A DNA stretch of 64,000 bases. It comes from Carnegiea gigantea. Its lineage: Eukaryota; Streptophyta; Magnoliopsida; Caryophyllales; Cactaceae. A model generated the notes under the pieces. It had not been told where the DNA came from. It did not search any database and was given only the letters and a program-made list of their open reading frames with translations. Both the position numbers and the translations under genes were made by a program. Shown piece by piece: positions 46,650 to 58,690 of the stretch. Each line of letters opens with the position of its first letter. Position 1 is the stretch's first letter. The DNA is taken from contig JAKOGI010000004.1 in the NCBI GenBank assembly GCA_029747015.1, positions 1,402,501 through 1,466,500 of the forward strand, read 5' to 3'.

Positions 46650-47450
46650 GCCAGTCTTAAGGATGCCGAAAAACGCTTAGGGTGATGAGAAAGAAGATAG
46701 GGCTTAATTGTTAACATGATACGATGAGAAGCATTTGACATGGCTTATCTTGCCAATGGGTATTTATTTAGACCCAAATAATGTACAATTGCAATATAAC
46801 TATGTTTCATGGAGGATTAAAAAAAGTATCTTCTTATATCCTCTATTAGTTCCCACATCAAACCTTGTCTAACTAACTAGATAATGGTTTTTACAAACAA
46901 TAAGTTGAACATGGATAACAAAAAATTACCTCAAATTAAGTATAAAAATAACCCAAGCATCTAAACTTGGTGACCTAATTTAATAGGCTTACTTTTAACC
47001 AAACAAATTAAAAATCAGAAGAAAAAACAACCCTACAACAAAGATTCACGAGATGGGATCTACAAAAGCAGCCAATGCCAATCAATAAATGAAAGGTTAA
47101 TTAAGAACCAAAAAGAAACTTATAATTTTATTTTATTTTTTTAAAAAATGGCAACATCAATAACAACTATCAAGAAAAATACATGATTTTCTTAATGCCA
47201 AAGTCAGAAGGACATCCAACTTTACAGACTAAACTTGCAAATGTCACCTAATCCGGTGGTAATGTCTTCTCTTCCCTCTCTCTCTCCTTCCTTTGCATTA
47301 ATATTATTGTGAAACTGGTGCCACCAGTATAAATAGGCATGCAGGGCTACCTGCCCACGTAGCACTGTTCTATTGGACCTAACTTTTGAAAAAAAAAGGA
47401 AAGAAATGAGAGAGAGACATGTTGCTATCACAAGAACGCTTAAGAACTCT
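46650..47450. other. Intergenic part of right arm
   Basis: Mirror of 10,640-11,430. It contains the counterpart of the promoter-like cluster on the minus strand near 47,330-47,370, where the G-box core is mutated to CACGTA. No gene recognised. Confidence 0.4.
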
Positions 47451-47452
47451 AA

Positions 47453-47697
47453 GAGGCCGTTCTTTTCGTTGAAAAGGGTTGAGAAATCGATAAAGTTGGT
47501 TGAAGTGGGTTGAAGTAGATTTTTTTTATTGAAGTGGATTAAAGTGAGTTGAAGTGTGTATATTTTTTATATGATGGATAGAAGTTGGTCAAAATAAAAA
47601 GTAGGTTGAACTTGTTATTTTTTATTGAAGTTTGTAAAGTAAGTTAAAGTCGGTTGAAGTGAGTAATTGAAACTTACCAACGAAAAGAACAGGGCCT
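47453..47697. mobile_element. Harbinger-like MITE (right-arm copy)
   Basis: Mirror of 10,395-10,639, same 245 bp length, with TAA at 47,450-47,452 and 47,698-47,700. Confidence 0.8.
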
Positions 47698-47700
47698 TAA

Positions 47701-50010
47701 GTAACACTCTTTATAATTAATATTGACACTCCATCAAAGAAACAAATACCCTTCCTATACTTGCTCTCTTTAGTTACCCTCCACAACAGCCTAGGAAAAG
47801 AGTTAGTGAGAGGTTTGTCCAATTTGATATTTTGATCCGATTGATTTTAAGGATCAGTTATGATATTTTTGTGCAAACTTGGATTCGAATATGATGTGCA
47901 TCAATCTTTGTATAGGTTTGAAATTCTTTCGTTTCTCCGATTTGAAGTAAATCAGATATACCCAAAAGTAAAGACTTAAGAGTACGTATGTTCGAATTAT
48001 AGATAAGCACCTACCTAGATAGCCTTAGCCTAGGTGGGTGGGGGTGATTGTGAGAGGTTGAGATACTGTTTTTCTGCTTTTTGGCTTCTTTTGATGTGAA
48101 CCCTAACTAGTATGCGTAGCTCGTATGAGCTGCCTAAACAATGCCAAGCTACATCATGCAAAACAAATGAATATGAAGATAGAGAAGAAAAAGAAAAAAT
48201 GGTCCCCGTTTTTCCCTGCACTCTTTTGGGATCACGGTTGATGCTTACCTTACATTAATATACACTCTCATGCGCACAGCTAGCTAGCTAGCTACATCAG
48301 AGGAAAAAACAGAACAAGGGGGCACATTAATTAATGACCAGTACTAAAAACATGAAAGTTTAAATCAGAGTTGGCGCAACTGATAAAGAATGGACGACAT
48401 AGTTCTAAGATACTGGTCATATGACCAAGACTTTCTTGTTGGATCTCTTAAATTCGAGTTATTATTAACCTACAAATGTGCAGAGTTTTCCTATCACAAA
48501 TTTTCGTCATTCAGAAGACTTGCGCTCGGGACCTTAATTAAGGAAAATAAATATTAGATCACTTGATACAATCTGTGTTAACTAATATTGAGAATGCTTT
48601 TTGAATCACTATATTAAAAATGCAGATAATTACTTATCGCACAAACTTATTTTGAGCTCACTTTTAAAATTAGATGTAGAGCATTCCTGATAATATTCAG
48701 TTTAGACATGGATGTACATATCTGCATGTGGTGGGCTGGCTGTGGCTCGGCGTGATAATATTCAATTTGTTCACTTTGGGACCACTGCCTCTCTCCCTTT
48801 CTCTCCGTCTGTGTTCTACTTTTCAAACTCTTGCTCGTCCTTCGGTTCAGCACCGCTAATTAATGGCTTAGTAATTAAATGTGTTTTGGTTTATCTGGTC
48901 ATAGAAATACTTGGTTAAATTAAGCCTTGATTAGGGAAAAAAAATTGGCCGACAATTGTTAGCTGGCCCTCTGTACTTAATAGTTAATACTATTAGGGAC
49001 ATGAAGAAGTTGATTGATTTCTGAAAGCATCTGGATATGTATAGTAGCTAGGTTCGTTTATTGTAAATCATTTATTATCATTTTGAGTAAGACTATTTCA
49101 TATTTAAAATTATTGGAAGAAAGATTTTAAATTATGTTATCGCTGCAATTTAATGTGGCTATCGTATAAGCTTTATAAGAGACGAAAATATATAAGATTA
49201 TGAATTTGGATAACGTTTATTTGATAGGAAAAACATGGAATTAAATAAGATCAAATGTTCAAACATATAATTTAGAGTGCACTTCTCCAAAAGTTCGTGG
49301 GTAAGAAACTAACAATTAATTTCCCATAGTCCAGGGGCAATGTAAACTCGAGATTAAATGTATTCAGATCAATTACAATAATCAAACCAATGCTACATAA
49401 AACAAGTATAATAATTATGTTTGATTATTAAGCTCTCCTTAGCAGCTAGCTCACAACGTGTCTCAAGATGCATAAAAATCATTTTGGAGACAAAAAGTAT
49501 CGATTTGAGAACAAATATATGCATACAAGTTTTTTGACTTAAAACAGAGGCATAGAATTTAGCTGAAACTCATAACATATATTTGTACTCATATACATAT
49601 ACATAGTATCCAAATACAAATATATACACATATATCTATTTTTCGATGTAAAATAGGGACAAAAATTAAGCTGAAACCCATCCTATGAAATAACTAATGT
49701 CTCTCAAAATGGGATCATTTTTATAATCTAATTTGGATCTAACTTTCCAAATTATATTGCGCACGTAAAAAAAGAAGCATAAGTTTTGAAAGGGGGGCCT
49801 ATGCAAAGCGGATTAATATAAGCACTTAGCAAAAGCAAGCTAGGCAGGACTTTGCCAATTCATCCCAAGTGGTCTCCATATTTGTCTTTTCATTAAAAAA
49901 CTTATGCTCATACAAGTAGAATAAGACAAACCAAAAAAAGAAAACCTGAAAATAGCAAAAGCACACAAGTGAAATTACCATCTTACCCCTGCTCAACCCT
50001 CTTCTACAGT
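47701..50010. other. Upstream region of MIR167 (right arm)
   Basis: AT-rich DNA without recognised coding sequence, nearly identical to 8,040-10,391 in mirror orientation. It is the promoter-proximal and distal upstream DNA of MIR167 and may hold its regulatory sites; none can be assigned from sequence alone. Confidence 0.45.
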
Positions 50011-50016
50011 TCTCCT

Positions 50017-50025
50017 CTATAAATA
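50017..50025 (+). promoter_or_regulatory. TATA box of MIR167
   Basis: CTATAAATA sits 81 bp upstream of the hairpin base. A start of transcription about 30 bp further on, near 50,050, would place the hairpin close to the 5' end of the primary transcript, as in many plant MIR genes. A GAA/GGA-rich leader follows. Confidence 0.7.
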
Positions 50026-50097
50026 TTGTCTTATCATAATCAAACCCTCGAAGAAGAAGAAGGAGAAGAAGGAGGAGGAAACTCATGGTATGGCTTT

Positions 50098-50255
50098 CGT
50101 GCCTCAATAGCAGTTGAAGCTGCCAGCATGATCTGAGCTTTCTCTCTCCTCTACCCCTCCCTCTCCCTCTATCTTAATCTCCTCCGTTTGATTCAGATCG
50201 TACGGTGGGAAAGATTAGATCATGTATGGTAGCTTCACCTGTTGATGAGAGCACG
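50098..50255 (+). ncRNA. MIR167: MIR167 precursor hairpin, intact
   Basis: The mature 5p strand at 50,115-50,135 begins TGAAGCTGCCAGCATGATCT followed by G, identical to plant miR167. The 3p strand at 50,218-50,239 begins GATCATGTATGGTAGCTTCA. Strand pairing is complete except for one 1x2 internal loop (G12 against AT) and one G-U pair. The ends give two-nucleotide 3' overhangs on both sides, as DCL1 leaves. The lower stem pairs CGTGC (50,098) with GCACG (50,251), and the upper stem pairs CTTTC with GAAAG. The loop region is about 80 nt and C/T-rich. Known role: miR167 directs cleavage of ARF6 and ARF8 auxin response factor mRNAs in flower and root development. A telo-box AAACCCTAG follows at 50,265. 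The gene straddles the outer junction of the inverted repeat. Confidence 0.94.
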
Positions 50256-51242
50256 GCAGAAAAAGAAACCCTAGTTGATCAATTTCCCATCAGAAAAAAA
50301 AAAGAGGTATTCCGTATCAATTTCATTCGTCTCTTATCTGATGATATTGCTTTTCATTCTACATGAGTTTTATCCAGAATTTTGCTTTTCCTTTTTTTTT
50401 GGTTTTTTTTTTTTTGGGTGGAAAGTGGAGATTTATGTGAATTTCATGTGTGAAGAATCTCAAGGAAATTTGGATTATTTTTTTTTTGGAACAGAAAAAA
50501 AGGGAGAGGGAGGGGGTAGGGTTTTTTCTCTAGATTGTTTAATGGAGATTTTTAGGTCCGTACATTGGTACAATTGAGATGAAGAAAAATTAATTCTGAA
50601 ATTTAATGTAATTAAAAGAAAAATTATACTTACACCAATAAATTATATTAATTCAATATTCATTTTGTTATTGATAAATTTTATATATCAGTTAGTTCAT
50701 TAACAAAGAGTCATTTATATAAGCTCAAATGATATTCCAACCGAAAATCAATTGGCAGTGAGTAGAGTAACTCACAAGCATATATACATGCTTAAACCTT
50801 TCATTTTTATCAATGTGAGAAACATCCACTTTCATACTCCGACAGTTATATTACTTAGAATGGTTGACTTAAAAACTCAAATCTTAATAGTTAGGTAAAA
50901 AACTCTTAGATTTTTATAATGCCAGTGATTAGAAAATTTTACGAACCTTAACTAATTTTGACCTGAATGTGGTGCTTTTGAGATCTCTTCTCCTTTCTAG
51001 GGGGAACTGTGATTTTTTTAATCCCTCTGATGCACTGTTTCATGGCAGAAATTATTAATTATTGTATGTTGATTAAATACAGTTGTTTTGGGGTTAGCGA
51101 TTTGATTTGTTTCTATTTGTCTTGTCATATCGTGTTTGTTAGTAGATCTAAGTCAAACTGGAATCTACCTTCTGAAACATAAATTGAAAATGTTTCTCAT
51201 TTATTCTCACCTTTTTCATCAAAGTTTATACCATATTTTTAA

Positions 51243-51350
<108 letters not shown>

Positions 51351-52092
51351 CCTAGATATATAATATATATTATCTTTTTTTCATAATATCAACACATTCT
51401 GAATTTACATTCATATATCTTTGTATTTATATATTATATTCACTATTTATGTGTGACTATAGCCCTTGAGGTGAACTTCCTATATTATGGGTATTTTTCA
51501 TCCAATTACCGCACATCATATTAGTATAAGTTTTGTATTTATTTTGTTAGTATGCTTAGAATGATTGTGGATATCTCATCTTGGACAAGTATTTTATATT
51601 TTTATCTGAAAAACAGAAAGAAATTTGAATAATATACATGCCCTATTCTAAAGGATTTCAATCCTCAAAAATAAATGATTATCATTTAAGAATACAATCA
51701 ACGAAATATTTTTGATATTCTAATGTATGGATAAATCTATGGTTTTGGTTGTCTTACGTATCTTGAGCTTTTATTTTTCAGATTTTCTAAATATATTATA
51801 CTACATTGTAATTGTCTTCGCCTTTCCTGTCAATATTTGCTTTTATTTTCCCACTTCAGCGTTATCATGGAGTACTCAGTGATTAAGTAATCAGTACTTA
51901 TCAAAAGAAGAGAAGCCATGCTATTCTAACTCATCCAAAAAGGGGGGAAAAAAGGAGACATCCTGTGAATGTGGAAACAAATTCCACCAGATTAACAAAA
52001 TATTCTTGCCACATTTGAAGCATATAAAATTAAAGCAAGCCTATTGATGAAGAGGGAAAAAAGCATTATAGAATACAATGGTGTGAAGTACT

Positions 52093-52486
52093 AGGGTTGT
52101 GTTAGGTAATGGAGGTTGAAGTAGAGATTAGTAGTTTGTCGTGGTGTTATGGACTACTACTTAAAAGTATTCGGTAAAATAGTAGATGAGTTAATGGTTA
52201 TAGATTTTTATATAGTATTTTTCAAAAGCTAATGAAAGTAGTTTTTAACAACCTCTACTTGGTGATTGCATTGCAAATTACAAAATTCATCTTTTTATTT
52301 ACTAAAAACCTTTATTTATTGTTCCCTTTTAGTCATTTTATATAAATCCGCTATTTCAATATCTACATTTACCAAACGCATTTATTTTAAATCGCTAGTT
52401 GAACAGTTAACCACTAGCCACTAGTGGTTCACAGCTAATTGAAAGCTAACTATTACTAAAATAACTAATTTTACCAAACATGCTCT
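52093..52486. mobile_element. hAT-like MITE
   Basis: The left end AGGGTTGTGTTAGGTAAT and right end (opposite strand AGAGCATGTTTGGTAAAAT) are loosely inverted. The interior has AGCTAA/TTAGCT words. It is similar in style to the element at 42.6 kb. No clear target duplication. Confidence 0.45.
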
Positions 52487-54885
52487 ATATCTCATTAGGT
52501 GGAAAGACTGGATAGGGAATTTTTTTTAATTAGGAAACAAGTGTAAAAATCGCCCCGTCTCATCTTCAAAGTTCTAAACAATACCAAGCTTCAAAAAGGT
52601 TAAAAAAAATTCACTAAATTTTAGAATTGAAAGTGAATAACCACTCAATTTTATTGGTATTCTACACCTTGCTAATTAAAGAAATTTATTATTAATTTTT
52701 TATATCATGTCAAAATAATTCCCTTTTTTTTTTTTGTGGAAGGCAAAAGGAATAGTCAATGGTTAAATTTTGGGAGGATAATTAGTAGGATACTTCAAAT
52801 AAGTTAGGAAATTTTATCAATAAAGGAGAAATCTACATAATAAGAATCTAATATAATCCATAAGTCAATTTAAAAAAAGCGCATTTAAATATACCTTACA
52901 TTTTTTTCACACACTAAATTAAGCTTGCATTGTTACTACATTAACCTTTATACTGTTTTGAATATCATGTCAATTATTATATCAAAGTTTTCCTTCATAC
53001 TTTTTTTTAATATTTTAATAAACTATGAATTATTCATTTAGGGAAAAATAAAAGTGATTAGGAGTTTCTGTAGATAGTAAGGTGTAAAATACAATATTAA
53101 GTTTAGTGATCATTAAATCAATATTGAACTTTTAGTGATTTTTCAGATCATTTTTAAAGTCCAGGGATTTTCTAAAACTTCAAAATAAATTTGAGTGATT
53201 TCTTAAATTTTTTCTTTTTTAATCCACGCTTAGAAGTATGGGCTTTTTGGCACCATAGATTATTGATCAATCAGTTTATTACTAAAGAAAATTTCTTTGA
53301 TAAAAAATACTAAAATTTAATTGTTCAACTAGCAAAAAGTTTTAAATTCTTGAGTGAAAACTATAAATATTCTTCTATTGAACAATAGTAGAATTTTAAT
53401 TGATGAGTTTTAGAGGTCAAATAGGACTTATATGTATCCAATAGAATCAGAATTTTTGAAAAAAATACTACTAAAAAAATTTTTAAAATTAAGATATTTA
53501 ATTGAGTCTGGTCCTTTACATCATGCAAATGCATAAATTGCATTGTACTTCTATTTAAAGAGAAAAAAATTTCCTCCTTTTTATATAGACAACTCCTTCC
53601 TTATTATGGAAAGTACGCCACAATAATGTCAAAAGTGTGAACCAAAATAGTAACAATATTCATCTTTCTAATGCGTGCGCCAGGGTAATCTTTTTTTCCT
53701 CTTGACTTTAGAAGTCAACACACAAAAAACCTATGTCTCGTCCACTACTTGTATTATTTAAGGTCCCAGGTCTATAGACTCGAGACATGCCACGTGAACC
53801 TTGCTAAAGCTACAAGCTTATCCATGAGCTACTATATGATATAAATCTTGCAACAAATTATGGTAAAAAAATCTTCTCAAGTGTAAATCAAAAGCTCTTG
53901 AATGAATTCTACAAGCAAAAGAAAGCAAATTCAGATCAAGAAACAAAATTTTAACCATACAAAATCAAACAATCAATAGGTCAGAAAATTTTACCAAGAA
54001 GTTTAAGAAACAAAATCAAGAAAATACTATTTGCATAAACAATGGTCAATGCAAAGCTCAAAAAATACCCCGGTGATACATAATAATCAGTTTAAATATT
54101 AAATATCATTGCTCTGAATGCTCAAGAATCTAAGTTTAAATGCTCAACATCATCACATTAAATATTCAATACATGTAGCCTAAATGCTCAGTTGTCTGAT
54201 CCTAAATGCTAAATACTCTAAACCTAAATGCTAAAATACTCTAAACCTGTATATTCAACATCATTAACTTGAATGCTCAACAGCGTCGAGTATCACCGCT
54301 AAACTATTTCTATCCCTTGAGCCCGACATTCAACTCGTTGAGCATTTTATTCTTCTATTTTGAGTATTGTATTTAGACCACTTGATCATTCTAACAATGT
54401 AAAAAAAAAATTTAAAAAAACCTTAAAAGAAAAACCTAACTTGTAGTGAACAACAAAAACACTGATCTATTTGAACGACTACATCTTCAACACGATTGAC
54501 CGTCATTTTCTTCCAATCTTCAAGTAAAATATCTTTGGAAAATTGGATGATAATAAACCATACTTTCGGGGGTTTGGACAACAATAAACCATACCATAAA
54601 GTTGGACACTAATAATATGTACTGTTAACATATTTAATGTTTTCATACCTGATGGTGGCGGACACGGCTGAAATATGACATGGCAGGCGAAGTAATAAAT
54701 TGTTGACTATAATATCTGTTGAAGAGAGCTGACTTATTAAGTTCGATTTTTTTAATTAAAAAAACCAATGCTTTGACCCTCCACTTTCTCCTGTCTTTTT
54801 GATCACCTCCTCCTCCTCTGTTAAGCCCCCCTCCCCAACAAAGGCAAATCTCTCTTTCTCTCAACATAAACTGAAACATCTCAAC

Positions 54886-55779
54886 TAGGGATGGCAATAA
54901 AACCCGTACCCGTTTAAAACCCTGAAAACCCGCCCCGTTTATAACCCCAATGGGTGACAAAAATGGGTTTTAAATGGGTATGGGGCGGGTTTGGGAAAAA
55001 AGGATACGGGTACGGGTATAGGCTTCACCCGCCCTGAACCCGAACCCGCCCCATACCCATTTGCATATAAATTATATAAAAAAAACTAACCTAAATTAAA
55101 TAACTAAAATAAGGCAAACAACTGAACCACCCTAGCATGGAAAGCCCTTCCCGGTGAGATACTAAGATTAAAGCCTAGCCCAAACCTCTAGCCCAATTCT
55201 CTTTGTACAGAATTTCTTAGACTGCAAGTCTGCAACCCATTTGCGTGTGAGACACTGAGAGTTTGAGATTAGTGTTTTAGGGTTTCTCAGACTGCAAATC
55301 CCGAGTGCCTTCGCTGATTCTTTCGCTGCTCTTCTCTGTTCCACACATCCATCTCTCATTCTCTCTCTATTCTTCTCTGCATTTGGAATGGAAATCACCT
55401 CTGCAGTCTGCACTTGTGTCATGAATATGTGATGGTCCTGGATCCTGCAATTGCCAAAAAGGAAGAGAACGTAATCTGAATCTCCAAACTGCACGAGCTC
55501 TTCTCTGTTGTAGTTTTGTAAACTTATGGTTTGTACTTGAACAAATTTGCATATCCTACTAGTTGGATGGGTAATTCAAATATGGGTTTAATATGGGTAT
55601 TAATTTTTATTTCCTATATAAACCCGAATAAAACCCGCAAAAACCCGGCGGGTAAGGGTACGGGTATAGTTTTTCAATACCCGATGGGTAAGGGTACGGG
55701 TATAGGTATGATTTTTGAAAACGGGTATGGGTGAGGGTACAACTCAACCCGCCCCGTACCCGCCCCATCGTCATCCCTA
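54886..55779. mobile_element. Nonautonomous hAT element, perfect 8 bp target duplication
   Basis: ATCTCAAC flanks both sides exactly (54,878-54,885 and 55,780-55,787). The termini are TAGGGATGGCAAT and CGTCATCCCTA, inverted. Both subterminal regions (about 54,900-55,060 and 55,560-55,760) are packed with ACCCGTACCCG or GGGTACGGGTAT repeats. The 894 bp element encodes no transposase. Its interior (about 55,150-55,520) is unlike the rest, with sequence resembling a gene leader (GGGTTTCTCAGACTGC, CTTCGCTGATTCTTTCGCTG). It belongs to the same family as 6,894-7,477. Confidence 0.9.
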
Positions 55780-56043
55780 ATCTCAACAAAGAGAATCGAA
55801 GCATAATTTGACGTTGCTCATCTAAGTGGAGTTGAAAGAGAATAGAAGCATCTCAACTAAATAGAGTTGAAAGAGAATCAAACCATACTGTGGAGAAAGT
55901 AAGAGTGAAAATTGGGTCTCAATATGTGAAAACAAGGGGGGTTACAAGATTTGGGTTTAGTTGGTTGTGAAATTGCATGTTTGTGATGGGTATTGATCTT
56001 GTGTGTTGTTTTCATGTTTAATTGTTGTTATGAATTGTTTAAT

Positions 56044-58020
56044 ATGGGAGATGACAGCATAATCCTTCATCTTCACCATAGTGGGTAATTTGTGAAATGA
56101 AGAAAATTGAAATATGAAGAGGTAGCCGTAGGAACATTGAACGTGTTGATGTGGATAGATTGTCATATTTTGAAGGGAAAGGAATTACCAGTGAGGAAAT
56201 TGGGTAAGATGGTGTGTTAGAGTTCTTTAATGTGATACCTAGTTGCCCCATGGAAAGTGGTTTGAGAAGATTATTTACTAATGATGAGTCAGTTCAAATG
56301 CTGAAACACTGTATGGGTAAAACAGAACTTCATGAATATATATACTGTTCATAGAGTAGGGGAACCTGAACTTCTATTTGATGCATTGATTGCTCCAGGA
56401 GATCAATCAAATGGGGACCAAAACAACCCTCCTTAAAAGGGAAAGAAAGCAGTTAGCCCAAACACATGCCCCAAACAACAACAGCCAATTAAAGCAACAA
56501 TCCAGAAAGGATCAGCCGAAAAAGCAACTTCACAAAAGCCAATCCAAAAGGACCAAACCCTAGCCCTACGCCAAAAGAGTCGCTTCCCAAACACCCAGAA
56601 CCCAAAACCCCACAACTAGAAAACCACCTTCTCAGAAATCCAAAATCCAAACCCACTAACTTAAGAACCCAAAAGCCACAACCCAAGAGACAAAACCAAA
56701 TAACCTACTAACCTAAAAACCCAAAACCCATGACCCAAACCAGAAACCCCACCAACCTAAAAATCCAAAACCCAAAACCCAAAACCTAGAACCCCACCAA
56801 TCCAGAAATACAATTCACAAAACCTTGAGACCAAAACCCCAATAACCCAGAAACCTAATTCACAAAATTTTGAGACGCAAAACCCCACCAATCAAGAATC
56901 CCAACACCTAAAGCCCCATAATCAAAGCACCAACTATTGGTACCTAGTCATTAAGCCCAAGAATTAGATCTCAAACTGCCAAGGTGACTTGTTTCCTCTA
57001 TTTAAGTGAAAGCTCACCAAATAGTTACCCCCTCAAAACCCAACAAACTGTATAGTATGTTGAGTATGATTGGGAAGATCCAAGGTAAGAGTCACCTTTA
57101 AGTTGGAATGATGTTGTGGGCAGAGACCTAGGCAGTTCAGATGATGATAGTGAATACCATCCTGATTGAGAAGATGATGATGATAGTGACAGTAATTGGA
57201 TTGGTAAAGAAGTTGCAACTGATGATATTGATGATAATGGGATTAGTAAAGAAGCTATAACAGATGATAGTGTTGACACATAAATTGAAGATGCAGAAAC
57301 AAGTGATGACGATTGGAAGATGGCAAAGAAACAAGTTAGAGAATTTAGGAAACAAAAGACTAACCTTCCAAAAATTGATTGCACAGTAGTTCAGCATGAG
57401 ACTATAATTAATGAAATAGTTGGTAGAGGTACTAAGCTCTAAAGTGAGTATAAGGATAGTGAAGTTGAAATGGAAACTCCTAGTGAAAGTAATGAGGAGG
57501 ATAACGTGTTGCTAAGAAGGAAAAAGAGAGCACCCAGAGTAGATGACAATACTGATTTTAAAAAAACTGAAGTGGTAAGAAGGCATGTGTTTTACGATTG
57601 CCCAAAAATTCAATGCTGCAATTGTCATATTTGCATTAGCACAGGCCTTTGACTTGAAGTTCAACATATCAGCTGTAGGTAGAAAAAAGATTCAAGCAGC
57701 GTGCAAAGATACTTACAATTTTAAAGTGTATGCATCATGGGGCATGAGGAAAGCCGCATACATTGTGAAATCAGTTAGCAACCACCATAGATTAAACCAA
57801 CCTGGTTGGCAATGCACTACTTTTTGAAGTTCAAAGACAAACCTCATTACTTAGCCAAGGAGATTATGAATGAGGTTAAGAAAGACTTTGGAGTTTGCAT
57901 AACTAATTAGGTAGCATACAAAATCAAAAAAGTGGCAGTAAAGCTATTGCATGGCTCAATGAAAGAACACTATTGCAAGCTTGGAAGCTATATAGAGGAA
58001 CTGAAAAGGAGCAATAGCAG
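56044..58020 (+). pseudogene. MULE (Mutator-like) transposase, N-terminal part, degenerate
   Basis: From the ATG at 56,044 the reading starts MGDDSIILHLHHSG, the N-terminal segment seen in plant MuDR-type proteins, soon followed by a stop. Matching segments continue in mixed frames: RVDVDRLSYFEGKGITSEEI near 56,137, an acidic stretch near 57,120-57,330, and a DNA-binding-type region (AFDLKFNISAVGRKKIQAAC) near 57,640. The last is VAYKIKKVAVKLLHGSMKEH near 57,912. Homology ends near 58,020, before the catalytic DDE domain. Between about 56,410 and 56,990 lies a CCCAAAA-rich tract coding for Pro, Lys, Asn and Gln. Several stops and frameshifts make it a pseudogene. No terminal inverted repeats were found. 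Confidence 0.8.
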
Positions 58021-58690
58021 AAGCGAATAGGATGACAAATAATTGAAAATAACAAAATAAGATTGATACTAAAATAGGAGGACATATGATCTAACGCAAA
58101 AAATCTAAATGGAAAAAACCACAGGCAGTGATGTATACAATGAATGGTCCCAACAACACAACAACACAACAATCAAACCAAGGAGAGATTACAACTCACA
58201 AACAAACTCTCAGAAGTCACTAAATTCTCCTCTCACTTATAATGGAATAACCAATCAAATTTGATACTGTCAACAAAGGGCTCTGAAATGTGCCAAGAGG
58301 TCAACCACACAAAAAACATCCACAACGGGCCTAAACGACGCCTAAAACACTCGCAAAGGGTCCAAATGTTCACATTAAACTATGTTCAATAAAGTAGTAC
58401 TTATAGGGAACCCCCACAAGTACCAAGCAGTAACTCTATCCGCAAACCTGTGCCTTAAATACCAAGTACCATCTTTCTAAAAAGGAAAAGATTTTCAACG
58501 TAAAACATAGAAATAATATAATTTCCATAAAATAGAAGATTTTCAACCATATAACTTGACCCTTAGGCACCAAGCAATAATCTTCAACGAAAGGAAATAA
58601 TTAAATTGTTTCGCTAACCTGTAAATGAATTTAGGACATGCAAACTCAAGGGAGATGAAAATAAAAGGAAGTCAACCTAGAATAATTAAG
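58021..58690. other. Intergenic, nothing recognised
   Basis: AT-rich DNA between the MULE fragment and the LTR-like sequence of the next element. No gene seen. Confidence 0.45.

Larger units (their letters stand above)
36636..50134. repeat. Right arm of giant inverted repeat
   Basis: Reverse complement of 7,913-26,689, 13.5 kb. It lacks the copia element and the nested MITE. It alone has a 343 bp segment at 37,101-37,443, a 30 bp tandem duplication at 36,961-37,020 and a longer hAT-like MITE at 42.6 kb. It ends inside the MIR167 hairpin. Beyond 50,134 no similarity to the left flank is seen. Confidence 0.93.

Noticed and set aside
56410..56990. Interstitial telomere-like tract
   Set aside because: CCCAAAA words are irregular, not an array of the plant telomere unit CCCTAAA, and the tract is flanked by MULE transposase segments.
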